Position numbers and translations under genes: made by a program | NCBI RefSeq assembly: GCF_028583425.1 | Contig: NC_072791.1 | Coordinates: 29,891,368-29,955,367, forward strand | Source: Eublepharis macularius | Lineage: Eukaryota; Chordata; Lepidosauria; Squamata; Eublepharidae | DNA length: 64,000 nucleotides | Direction: 5' to 3' | Shown here: one piece after another, positions 1 through 10,677 of the stretch | Layout of the letters: each line of letters opens with the position of its first letter | Numbering within the stretch: position 1 is the first letter of the stretch | The notes under the pieces: generated by a model | The model's input: the letters and a program-made list of their open reading frames with translations, nothing else | Database searches by the model: none | Told to the model about the DNA's origin: nothing

Positions 1-90
1 CTGGCTTCAAGCAGAAGAGTCGGGAATCAAACCCAGTTCTCCAGATTAAAGTCCTGCCACTCTTAATCACTACACCAAACTTGCCACAAG
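1..90 (-). repeat. tRNA-derived SINE, partial
   Basis: Read on the minus strand this matches the tRNA-like head of the SINEs at 50654-50893 and 63362-63612: an A-box-like part around the 'caccaaac' end and a B-box-like GGTTTGATTCC core. The window edge cuts it, so only the head is visible. Confidence 0.7.
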
Positions 91-109
91 TGTAGATAGC
101 TTTAAAAAG

Positions 110-180
110 AGGTTTACGTAGATTCATAGAGGATAGGTCCATCAATGGCTACTAGCCATTGTGAATAAAGGGATCAGCCA
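110..180. repeat. CR1-type LINE fragment
   Basis: The 'gataggtccatcaatggct' stretch is the inverse of a block in the CR1-like relic at 47920-48810, where 'ttagtagccatttaaggacc' is seen. It is a short relic with no open frame. Confidence 0.45.
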
Positions 181-1479
181 TATACAGAGGCAGCAAACTT
201 CTGAATACCAGTGCTACAAGCTAACATCAGAGAAAGGCCTTGCCTTCTATGCCCTTTTATTGGCCCTTCAAGGCAACTGAAGGGCCACGGTTTGAAACAG
301 GATACTGAGTTAGACCAATCAGCTGGGCTCTTACGTTTTTATCTTGACACTTACTCAGTCTCTTTTTCTGCATTTAGTTCACTGACAGGGTATTTTAAAA
401 GCTTCTTGGACAGGAGATTCCACTACTTTTTGGGCAGTTTGTCATTTGTGCATGCATCTATTGCTACAACTTGAACCCCATTATTAATTACTGTCTGTTC
501 CAAAGCTTGGGTAAACAAATGTTCATTCTCATTATGACAGTTATTTTTAAAATTATTATATTCCTGCATTAATGTTTTTGATTCAAATGTGTGTTCAGCC
601 TTATCCCAAGTTATGTTCAGTGCTTTTATCTTTGTTCGCCTTAAATCTATGCTTCAATTGTGACCTAATCAATTCTGACTACAGCTGTGATGTTACTTAA
701 AAGGTATTGCATATGGTCATGTTTTTGGTAATGTAACCAGAGTCTCATTTCAGCTTTAGCTGCGTGAATATTTCCCTCCTGCTCTTCGTGCAAAGTGGTG
801 TGTACTGTTGGTTGAAAGGATTTAGGCACTTACTTTGATGTGAACTCAACTGGACTTCCAGAAGTGAAAATGTGGACTGTTTTACAGAATCTATTTTCTC
901 TCACATAATTGAACATCACTCTTTCCCCCCTCCCCCACTGCTTTCCCCGCTATTTCCCTCAGCCTCTAAATGGTCACCTGTACCTCTGGTAAGAAGTACA
1001 CTTGCAAATGACGTGACATTTATAAGCTCCCTCCTCCTCCAGTTTCAGATGAAATTGATACTTCCCTTTCAGCTAGAGTAGAACTGGCTATTACTTTAGC
1101 TCTTGGAACTCTCTAGCAGAGGGGACAGCATTTAAGAGCAGATAATGGAAGACATGAGCAGTTGTCTAATGGAGAGGTGGAGTTAAACACTACCACCAAG
1201 CATGAGCATACCACTAACCCAAACAGTGGTTTGGATCCTGTAGAGCTTTTCTGCTGATGAAGGACTTCTGTCAACAGAGTGCTACTTGCTCACCTCCCTT
1301 CTTGTGCTGCACTCCAAAATGCCCCCTCCCCTATTGCTGTTTCTGTGGACAGCATGGGAGGGTGGATTCTGGTGCTGTTTTGGTCCTATGGCAATTATTT
1401 GGGAGAAACATCTTTGGATTCTGCAGAATATATACGTGGACAAATATCATCAATACTAAAGAAAAAGTCTAGTTTATTT
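181..1479. other. No recognised feature
   Basis: AT-rich sequence with short pyrimidine runs near 925-945. Open frames are under 90 codons and resemble nothing I know. It may be upstream or 5' intronic DICER1 sequence. Confidence 0.5.
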
Positions 1480-1920
1480 ATTTTACAAAATATCTCTTTT
1501 TAAGATCATTAAAATCAACCAAAACATATTATTAAAACAGTTAAAGAGCTTTAAAAACCTACAGAGACATAAAAGCAACAATTTAACACAAAACATTGGG
1601 CATGATGGAAGGATCACTAGGGGTTTGCCAAATGAAACAAAAAGTCTTCAGCCACGTACAAAAGATGGCAACAGAATGAGATAGACAACTTCCTGGGGAG
1701 AGACTTCCAGAGTTTTGGTGCTATGACCGAGAAAGCCCTCTCCCAGGTTGCCACCCATCTAACCTCAGAAAGTGGGGCACCTAAAGCAGGGCCTCTGAAG
1801 ACGGCTGTAGCGGTCAGGAATAGGCAGTCTTTCAGATGTGTTGATCTCAAACCATATAGAGCTTTAAAGGTCAGCACCTTGAATTGCACCTGAAATTAAA
1901 TTGGGACCCATTGTGTGAGA
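1480..1920 (-). mobile_element. L2/CR1-like LINE relic, antisense
   Basis: The minus strand encodes a degraded LINE reverse-transcriptase C-terminal region, with a FKVLTFKALYGL-like segment and a WERAFSVIAPKLWKSLP-like segment. The second resembles the 'ARAFSVLAPTWWN' segment of the LINE at 19380-20225. The frame is broken and the AT-rich start on the + strand would be the element's 3' tail. Family assignment within L2/CR1 is uncertain. Confidence 0.6.
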
Positions 1921-2899
1921 GAGAGAGAGGCCTGAGGGGTCCCTGTTAGTATCCCCCGTTTCAGGTTCTTGTGACAGTTTTTTTGTTTGTTTTTTAAGCA
2001 CTGTTTGGAATGTGTACCTGGCTATGTTTTAAAGCAGCAGCATACAAAGGACACAATTCCACTCTGGACAGGATTCTTGTAGCAACTTGCTGATCTTAAA
2101 AACCTTCAATAAAAGAGGTAGTAAACACACAAAACTCCTAAAAGGCAAGTAACATTTTAGAAGGATTGCGCTCATTGCATAAGAAAATATGAACATACTT
2201 CAAAAGCAAAGCAGTATTTCATTCATATTAATTCAATACCATATAAGACCAAGTCCCTTAAAAGACACAAAATGTTTAGTATAAGTATTAGTAATATATT
2301 GGTGACAGCAGCAATAGAGATGATAAAGCGTTGCTTCTAAGAAAAAAGATGAAGCAGGATTAAGGATCTTAAATTAGGGAAGAGAAAATATGATCCATCA
2401 AAGAATAGCAATGGGCTCTCATTAATATAGAAAGTTTTAAACTCCAAAAATCTTAAAATATTATCTTTAAATATTTTTTCAAATTTATTAAAGATTGTTT
2501 ACATTTTAATGCTGCACTGGTGATGAAGTATTTATTGTTCTAATGCTTTTAAAATCGTTGTATGATGTTTATTTTTAATGTTTTAATATTAAAATCCACT
2601 CAAAAGTTTTTTGGATAAAAATACACTATATAAATATTATACACAAAGGTTATCCAATGTGCCTGCCGGGGACAAGCACCGGAAGAGGGCCAACACATAC
2701 AAGTAGAAGAGTATTCCTTTGCCACAGCAAACAGGCAAGAGCTAAATAGAACTGAGAATTTCCCACCATAATTGGGATGGTTTTTTTTCCCATTTAAAAG
2801 CATAAATAAAAAAGTCAATGAAACAACACAGCTGCATTGAGCAAGGGCTGGAGTAAATACAATGTCTTCACTTAGCACCTAAAATTCAAAGTAGGCACC

Positions 2900-3420
2900 A
2901 AACAAATAAGATATAGGTGGGAATTCCACAGTTCAGGTACATGCATGGGAAAAGCCCCATATCTAGTAGCTACCCACATTATTTCGGAGGGGTGGGGATT
3001 GCAGATTAGGGCCTCCATCAAAGATCTTAACAATCAGGCAGATTCATATGGTTCATAGATAACTCAATTTGTCCAGGTCTTTAAAGGTAAGAGTCATCAT
3101 TTTGTCTTGTATCCAGAAAATACTGATAGCTGGGAAGATTATTTCAGTACTGGCAATTTATGTTCCCAGTAGTTTTTGTTAAACAGCATTTTTGCCACTG
3201 CATTCTGAACTAATGAGAGTTTCTAGACTGTGTTCAAAGGCAGACTTATATGCAGTGCATTACACTGGCAGATAATTAGGAAAGTTTACAGTGACATTTG
3301 TAGCATGAAGGTGAGCAATTTGTGTGTTTTGTTGATTTGAGCTACAGTGTCACGTGAAACATTCATTTGTGTGTGCAGATTCCCATCCTGCTGAGATGAC
3401 AAACACACAAGTCTGCTTCA
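2900..3420 (-). mobile_element. Degenerate LINE relic
   Basis: Blocks such as the one around 3245-3285 ('gcagtgcattacactggcag') resemble the L2-type LINE C-terminal segment ('...gcgagttacagtaatctag') seen at 20040-20065. No frame survives. The assignment rests on weak similarity. Confidence 0.35.
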
Positions 3421-4305
3421 GTTTTCAGACAAACCCTAGCTGGAGTAGGACACATGTATACTTAAATTCTGAGACCTGATCATATTAATAAGGTGGTTAT
3501 TTTGCTCCTCCTTAGATTTTGTGCAACCATTTCTTTCTTGCCAGGTCTTGCAAGGCATTAAAAATGTAGAAGTGGATGAGTACAAATTATAAATCGTATC
3601 ACAGAATAATAATACTTCAAACTGCCATACGCTTAAATTCATTCTTATCATGGATGCTGCTAGTGAATAAGTAGTGACAGCCATGGTAATTTTGTTCATA
3701 TCACTTCTCAATACAGACATTTTTTTGAGGGATAGATTGACATTCCAGCCTGGCCATAAATGGAAAAAGATTGATCCTGTCACATAAGATGGATGGTGGA
3801 TAATGGTGGATGTCTTTGTTTCATAGGGATGTTAGTGAATGTCAAAGCTCTTTTCATGGAAATCATGTGAACAGCCCGAGATAGGCTTTTGGAAGACAGG
3901 GAATAAGCTGGCCAGTTTCTCTATACTGGGAATATTCTTCAGATTGGGTAGAATTGGTAGCCATTCAGAATAACATTCTACTCCCTGAACTTTGGTACCA
4001 CTTCCTGTGAAAAAAAGTTTGGAAATTGACATTCCATGCTAGATAAACAAGATCCCATGCAAACTTGCCAGAGATGACATTTCCACTTCTCAGTGGTTAA
4101 AAGATTCTCAGTGGTTAAAAGATTGAGGAATTGTTTTAGCACCACAAGTTGTGGTATGAGTAGAGGAGCTGTTTTAGTAGAATTTTAGCTAGCAACAAAC
4201 CACAATATAGCATTAAGTTTCATATTTTTTCAAGGATACAACAAACAGAACTGATGGACCTATTCCTGGATTATTTCCTGAGCATTGCAAAAGCAGTGTG
4301 GGAAG
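3421..4305. other. No recognised feature
   Basis: A minus-strand frame of 115 codons at 3436-3783 has no recognisable motif or family resemblance and is probably chance or a LINE relic. A short tandem duplication ('tctcagtggttaaaagat') occurs at about 4097-4126. Confidence 0.4.
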
Positions 4306-4317
4306 GAAATCCATACT

Positions 4318-4457
4318 ATGGTTGTTGGGGGTTTTCCGGGCTGTATTGCCGTGGTCTTGGCATTGTAGTTCCTGACGTTTCGCCAGCAGCTATGGCTGGC
4401 ATCTTCAGAGGTGTAGCACCAAAAGACAGAGATCTCTCAGTGTCACAGTGTGGAAAA
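4318..4457 (-). mobile_element. Penelope-like (hammerhead-bearing) repeat, single copy
   Basis: This 140-bp unit is flanked by a perfect 12-bp direct repeat GAAATCCATACT (4306-4317 and 4458-4469), a target-site duplication. It is almost identical to one arm of the palindrome at 23848-24149. A target duplication of non-fixed length (12 bp here, 13 bp at the other copy) and the embedded hammerhead-like core suggest a Penelope-like retroelement terminal repeat. The class is inference; the insertion itself is directly visible. Confidence 0.65.
4371..4411 (-). ncRNA. Hammerhead-ribozyme-like motif (single-copy element)
   Basis: Reading the minus strand: stem I flank CCT, then CTGAAGA (C3-U4-G5-A6-N7-G8-A9), one extra U, helix II GCCAGC/GCTGGC, then GAAACGTC ending in AGG. 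The GUC cleavage triplet and the short self-complementary ACGU stem III match minimal type I hammerheads in retroelements. The extra U before helix II is non-canonical, so activity is uncertain. Confidence 0.4.
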
Positions 4458-4469
4458 GAAATCCATACT

Positions 4470-5231
4470 CTTTGGGCATATTGAAATCCTCCTTTGGTGA
4501 TTCTCCTTTGGCAGTATTAATATTGACGAATTAACTAAAAAACTGAATTAGTTGTTCTTGGGAGATGTGAAGGCTTGCCTCTTGCACCTACCATATCTAT
4601 ATTTTTCAGAACAATGATGCTATGAATGAAGACACTACTGTGTAGTCTCATTAGAATACCTGCAATTTTAAACTCTTCTGTGCAGTAGTGGTTGTAGCAG
4701 TTATTACAACAGATTTCCTGCAATTCTGACCAAGAATACCTTCTCGGTTGTGTAGGAGTGGTGGCAGAATAAATCTTGTGGTTTAGGGACTCAGTTTTCA
4801 GTTCCAGTTTCAGTCTGCTTGGCCTCTTTCCTGTATCTAAGGGAGCAACCTTTTAGAGGAGTCTCAAAAAGAGTTCCTGATCAAAACAAAAAGGTCTCCT
4901 CAGAAGCATGGTAGCTCAAAGTTTCTTTCAACCTCACAAATTATTCTTTCACAAAAATGCCATTCAACTCCAACTAATACAGCTGAAAAAACACTGGGAA
5001 ATCTGCCTTGGGTTTTTCCATATGTTCCCAGGGCTCTCCAAACTAGGACACAGGAGATCTCTATGCTCCTGCACTGGTATCACTTATTGCGTGCTTCAAA
5101 ACAGAAGATTTTGAATCATTTGTAGCATCCTAATGGCCTTAACAGTTGATGATTACTGTACAGAGTCCATCCATGGGCTAGATTTCATACTAGGTTTCTG
5201 TATTAGATGGTGTTTTTCAGGTGGAGAAGAA
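4470..5231. other. No recognised feature
   Basis: Mixed-composition sequence with only short open frames and no recognisable repeats, between the Penelope-like unit and the first hAT element. Confidence 0.4.
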
Positions 5232-5239
5232 GATAGCAA

Positions 5240-6380
5240 TAGGGGTGTGCGCTTCGGGTTTCCAGTTTGAATAAAACGCCCGAATTGGACCTGATTTGTA
5301 AAGATTCGGGATTCCCAAATTGGGACCAGCATGCTGGCCCCGATTCGGAAATCCCGAATCAAAGCTTCCCCGAAGCATTCGGGTTGCTTTGGGAAGCTTT
5401 GGAGCCGGTTTAAAGGCCCTTTTCCCTCCCACTTGCAAGAGGCAGGTCCCTTTAAACTATCAGCTGGCAGGCAGGAGGGATTCCCCTGCATGACACCTGA
5501 AGTATAAAGGGCCCCTTTCCTGCCACTTGCAAGCAGCAGGGCCCTTTAAACATCCCCACCTCCCAGCCCCAACCCCCCCCCCATCCTACTTACTTGCCCT
5601 GCAGTGGTGAGGCAGCGGCGGCGGCAGCAGTGACTCCTGCCTTCCCCACCACCCTGCAGGCTGCACACCACCAGATCCAGCCTTCTCGGCTGCCCTGCGG
5701 GCCTCTGTGGGCCTGGAAGAGGCAGCATGTCATCGTCTCCAACCCTCCTTGCAGCCTTGTGGGGCGGCATGGCAGTGGAGAAGGCCCTTCCTGCCCCTCA
5801 AATGGCCACCACGGCAGCCATTTGAGGCAGGAAGGGCCAGAGGAGGCAGCTCCAGCCTTCTCCACCGCCCTGCAGGCCCGGATGAAGTGGCTCCAGCCCT
5901 CACTGCAGCCCTACGGGGCCTCATGGCGGCAGAGGAGGCAGGGAAGGCCAGAGCTGCCTCCTCCAGCCCTTCATGCCCCCAAAATGGCCACCGTGGTGGC
6001 CATTTGAGGGGCAGGAAGGGCCTTTCCCACCTCCTCTGCCACCGTGGTGGCCATTAGAGGGGCAGGAAGGGCTGGAGGAGGTGGCTCCAGCCTTTCCCGC
6101 CATCCTGTGAGCCGCTGCAGGCCCGGAGGAGGAGGTGGCGGCTCTGACCTTCCCCACCTGGCCATGTAAGTGGGGTGGAGGGGACAGAGGGCTAAGGGGG
6201 GGTGCTGGGAGAAAGCCCAGCCCCCCTGAATCACTTCGGAATGCTCCGAATCTTTACGGAGCGTTCTGAAGTGATTCAAATACCCGAATCTGAAGCGGCT
6301 TGCCACTTCGTGTTTTGAGTATTTCTGGATTTTTTTCCTGCTTCAGGTAAACCAGAATATTTTCGGGGTGCACGCCCCTA
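5240..6380. mobile_element. Non-autonomous hAT element with 8-bp TSD
   Basis: The element runs from TAGGGGTGTGCGCTTCGGG to its imperfect inverted copy ending ...GCACGCCCCTA, and is flanked on both sides by a perfect 8-bp duplication GATAGCAA (5232-5239 and 6381-6388). An 8-bp duplication with short TIRs is the hAT signature. The interior is very GC-rich (about 5540-6200), with repeated 'ggccattt'/'ggggcaggaagg' blocks that open spurious frames on both strands. No transposase is encoded, so it would need a helper. The perfect duplication suggests a fairly young insertion. Confidence 0.9.
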
Positions 6381-6388
6381 GATAGCAA

Positions 6389-8550
6389 CATTTCATATCG
6401 GTTGCCTTTTCTCCCAGTGCAAATTTGTTTGCTTCGGTTGCCCACATGAGCCAGCTAAGGAATTGTATTGAGGGAAACTGTACAAAATATAAGTCGGGAC
6501 AAATGTGAGCCTCTCTTGGCAGTTGGCCTGTCAAAGAAATCACCACCTGTAGCAATCAGCATGAATTATGGGCAGTTTTCAATGGAAGCTTTCCAACTTC
6601 AAATATAGGGGAGGGGAGAGGAGTATGTCCCAAGAACATTTTAAAAATCAGTGGTTGATAAGATAACTTGCGTTAGCCATCCATGTATGTCGAAAGGGTA
6701 CACTTGAAATAATCTTTGTTGTAATATGGCACAGCTTGTCCTTAAATAAAAGGAGTATACGTTTCAAAGCAAGGGCCTGGCAGAGAGAGAACACAAAACC
6801 CCTCACTCCTCCTTTGTATACGTTGGCAGTTTGCCATTCTATCTTAGCTGTGTAGGAGGGAGGAGTATATGATTTACATTTATGCAAATCTTGTGTCTGG
6901 AACCCCCATAGGAGCCCACTGCAGCAGCTGCTACTACATGCCATGGAGGAAAAAAATGCAGAGACTGTGAAAACACCATCATCTGAACACTTGTCTGTGG
7001 CTTTGTTTGAAAATGAAGCATACATCTGCAAGGCTCATTTTGTATGGAAGAATGACTGTGCCAATCTGATTGCAAAATATGTCTGCATTTTATTTCATCT
7101 TTTTTCTTACCTGAATTATTTTAAAGGTGAGGAGTAATTGTGTTAAATATATTTCTAGAATGCCTGACTTAAACAGCAGCCCTGACTGTTGTATTTTGTA
7201 AAGCATTGCCGTGGGCATTTTAAAACTTTGAAAAAGTTTTTACTGCACCCTGAACAGGCATTTAATTTGTATCAATCTCACTGCTTTTGAACTTTTAAGA
7301 TATAGTTGGGATAGCCTTAATAATGCTTAACAGAAATAATTGTTTGTTGGGGGGGGGGTGTTACCAGATGTATGGATGCCTATATTTTATAGAATCAGTA
7401 CCTCTGAGATGTGATAGAAGGAATAAAATTTAGCAATTTATTCAGTATCCATAAGAGTATCATACGTGTTATTGGACAGTGTGCTATGACCAACGTAATG
7501 CTTACAAAATTAAGGAGATACCAAGATCACATTTCCCTGATACCCTGTCCTTGTCATGTACAAGTCCTTTCCTTGTCATATACAAGAACTACACAGTATA
7601 GAAAAACAAAAATGATACGCATCCTGCTCAAAATTTTTCTTCCATATATTATAGAACATTTCCAGATACGCTGCATAAAGAGAACGTGCTGGTGACTGGT
7701 TTTGCATTAGAGAAGAAGAGTAGCTTACTTGCTGTAGTAATTGGTGTTGCTGCTGTGTGGCGTTGTTCTGGCAAGTTGTGTGTGCCTTTGACCATCAGAC
7801 AGAAAGGGCTGGCAGACTGCTGCAACAGGCCTTTTGTCCAGAGGAGAGCACCAACACTATTTGCATGCTAATGCTGGGTAAGCTTGCTGTTTTGTACTAG
7901 AACTTGGCTGAGTGTTTGGCATGAAGCCTAACCCGGCAGCCTGTTAGTTTAGGAACTCAAAAGGCCTGCTGCATTGAAGATGGCAGTCTGTATTTCAGAT
8001 GTCTGCTGGTTAAAGGCCAGTAAGACTTCTCTGTTCAGGTCAGTGTTCTGAAGGTAATATTTATATTTTGTATATCTTTTGTGTCAAGTGTAGATTTTAA
8101 AAATTCAGTTCAGTGAAACTTTACTCAGTGATGGTGGCTTGCTTCTTCTACGTAGCATGAGAGCACTTTACTAGATACACAGTTGCACAAACCTATAGAA
8201 AATTGCATGTTGCAAATAGGAACCTGAATCTGGGAAGGAGAGGAATAAGTCTTACCAAAACATTCTCTCTGTCACAACCTTGGAATCAAGTGACAGTCTA
8301 TATAGCAGCAGGTGTACATGTAGGATGTAGATGATGGCTGGGTTATATCTACTAATATGGTTATTGCTACTTGGCAGAAAGTCTGAGCAGGGCAACAGGT
8401 GGGGCTACAGTGGTTTTGCTTTAGTGATAGCTCTTGCTGGACAAGCCAGCTGCTTTCACCTTCTTCGTGATCTTCTCCATGTTAAGATAAATTTCTTAAA
8501 ATTTGGTCTCTGTACCTTGAGCTATGAAATGTTTTTGGGCAAAAAAATCC
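6389..8550. other. No recognised gene
   Basis: AT-rich non-coding sequence with a G run near 7350. Open frames (up to about 127 codons on the minus strand at 6648-7031) show no known motif. Confidence 0.45.
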
Positions 8551-8554
8551 AGAA

Positions 8555-8630
8555 TCATATAGCCATGTTAGTTTGTAGCAATAAAATTGAGTCCAATGGC
8601 ACTTTAGAGACTAACAGAAATTGGACTCCT
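8555..8630. repeat. Fragment of a dispersed hairpin-type repeat
   Basis: Contains 'ccatgttagtttgtagca' and 'ggcactttagagactaac', words shared in degenerate form with 18190-18365 and 45685-45785. It is an old dispersed repeat of uncertain class. Confidence 0.45.
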
Positions 8631-8679
8631 CTTTTATTTTGCTTTGAAAAAAATGTTCCTCATTCTTTTTAGAGGACAT

Positions 8680-9095
8680 TTGCAAAGCATTATCTCAGTT
8701 TCAAAGCAACTCCTTTAAAGCCCTTCACAGCCTAGGACCTGTGTAACTGAGGTCACCAGGTATCTCACATGTAGTGGTCTCCTCTGTTCAGGAGATCCAG
8801 TCAGCTACATCCCATGTGTTCTCCTTCTCAACAGCTGCACCCCCACTTTGGAACAGCCTGCCAGATATGGTACAGAAAGCTCCTACATTCTTTTTGTTCT
8901 GTTAATGGTGCAAAATGGAATTACTTTGACATGCCTTGAAACAACTAAAGAATGTCTTTGGAAGCTGGTAGTAACATGTTGTGTTTTTAACTTGATTGAT
9001 TTTAATCATGTGCTTAACTAAGTTTTTAATTTTGTATGTTATATTTTGTAAGCCACTTTGGGCATTGTGGAAATGCAGGATATAAATAGCTTAAA
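8680..9095 (+). mobile_element. L2-like LINE relic with 3' end
   Basis: The + strand reads a degraded FKALHSLGP segment, as in the LINE at 19380-20225, followed by a typical 3' end with 'taagccactttgggc' and 'aggatataaata'. Stops interrupt the frame, so it is a dead copy. Confidence 0.65.
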
Positions 9096-9477
9096 AATAA
9101 CAACTATGAGTATAGAGCAGCCTGTATCACTATCACATGGGGATGGGATTTCTGCTTCAAGGGTGTTGATACTTTCTGCTTAGTCTTTTGGCATAAAGGT
9201 TGTGATAGACTGGGTGGCAACAGAGGCTGTCAACAAGACTGCATAGATCTTTTGTATGATACTTTGTCCCATTCTCCGCGATAACCATACATACCCCTGA
9301 ACATGAGTTGAAATTGACCCAATATTTCTCACAGTATTTTTTTTCAGTGCCTGTGGGTGAACTCTGGCTTTGCTGTTTGTTATATGAGCTGTTTTTATTT
9401 TCTATTCACCCAAACTATTTTATTTTTCAATATGGTATATACAAATTAAATTCAAAGCCCATTAACATTTACTCTTA

Positions 9478-9563
9478 CAGTGCAACCCTAAACAGAGTTA
9501 CTCCAGTCTTAGCTCATTTATTTCAATGGGCTAAGACTGGAGTAACTGTTTAGGATTGCACTG
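9478..9563. mobile_element. Short hairpin MITE with TTA target duplication
   Basis: The 86-bp element begins CAGTGCAACCCTAAACAG and ends with its near-perfect inverse ...GGATTGCACTG, flanked by TTA on both sides (9475-9477 and 9564-9566). The arms of roughly 36 bp pair almost completely around a short loop. The 3-bp TTA duplication suggests a PIF/Harbinger-like MITE. Degenerate relatives lie near 28870-28960, 39655-39735 and 45789-45872. Confidence 0.75.
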
Positions 9564-9958
9564 TTAGTGTCAAGCATTTTTTACTAATTTTTTTTTTACA
9601 TTTGTAATGTTTTTTTTTACAAATAACAGTTGTGTATGCCACTTTCTATAAAATGGATTCCTATCACTATCCTGTGGCATAATGAATAATAAATTTCTTT
9701 AGGATTTTTTTTTAGAGTAGCTGAAAATTTAATGGAGCTCAGTTAACTTTACCAGATAAAATAGAAAATAAGCTGATCTTTTATACACTCACTGTCTGTA
9801 TCCTTGGCCAAAAAGGATATATGGTGATTAGATTTTGAAGGGCCATGTGCAGTTGTTTCAGAGCTAAATATTAAAATACAGGAAAGCAGACTGCCATATG
9901 ACATAGTTGGGTTTTATTAGACTTTGTTAAAATGTGATTTCTTTCTATTGCCTTCTAG

Positions 9959-10055
9959 GTTACTTACATTTGAAGCAAAATTACAGACTTGGAAACTCTG
10001 GAAAAGCTCAATATCAGGGTTCAAGGAAGTAAAAATGCTCTGAAATATTCCTAAG
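9959..10055 (+). other. Possible non-coding exon (5' UTR?), speculative
   Basis: A 97-bp stretch sits between a strong acceptor (pyrimidine-rich tract ending 'ccttctag') and a good donor (AAG/gtatga). It lies upstream of the first coding exon of DICER1 on the same strand. There is no conservation or expression evidence, and chance splice-like pairs are common. Confidence 0.15.
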
Positions 10056-10356
10056 GTATGATCCTAAGTTTTGAGTGTTACTTGAATAGCATTTTCATTT
10101 TAGACTCAGTTTGCTTTTAATTGTTTTAGCTTTTAAAAATGATAATCAGAATGCTACTTTTTCTGAATGGTTCAGAGAGGAATATTCAGATTTTATACAT
10201 GTATTTGGAAACTTGACCCCCGTTTTAGAGCCCAGTGTCATTGTCTAGCTGTATATTTCTAGTAAGGATAATCATTTAAAATACTGTTCTGTATATCATT
10301 CTGTTTTTAGGAAATGAGTCTATGCAACTTCCAGAGTGACTCGCACATTCATATGT

Positions 10357-10391
10357 ATATGAATACATATCATCTTGATATGTATTCATAT
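10357..10391. repeat. Perfect short hairpin
   Basis: A 16-bp arm ATATGAATACATATCA is followed by a 3-nt loop TCT and its exact inverse complement. It is AT-rich and could be a MITE core or chance. Confidence 0.5.
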
Positions 10392-10677
10392 AAATGCTCT
10401 TGTTTATTGTGATGTCTGAATGTGGGCTATGCAAGTTACAATTTGTAACCACAGTCTGATTAAACTCTGGTTTAGTAGGATGTCTGAAAGTAAGCTGCCA
10501 AATAAACTGTGCTTTATTGATGAGTGCTAAGTGGGGATTCTGAACCTTGGTTTGTACTGGTTTGCTGTGGCATAGTGTTAATTGTGGTTTGTTGTGATGT
10601 GTGAATGCACCCCCCTCCCCTCAGATTTGGTTGTCGATAGTGCTTTCTCAAGCTTCTCTGAAGCTTCAGCAACTTCT

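Noticed and set aside
5594..6007. Open frames of 116-137 codons in GC-rich sequence on both strands
   Set aside because: They lie inside the non-autonomous hAT element (5240-6380), have low-complexity Pro/Ala/Gly/Ser content and repeat-derived blocks, and show no domain.
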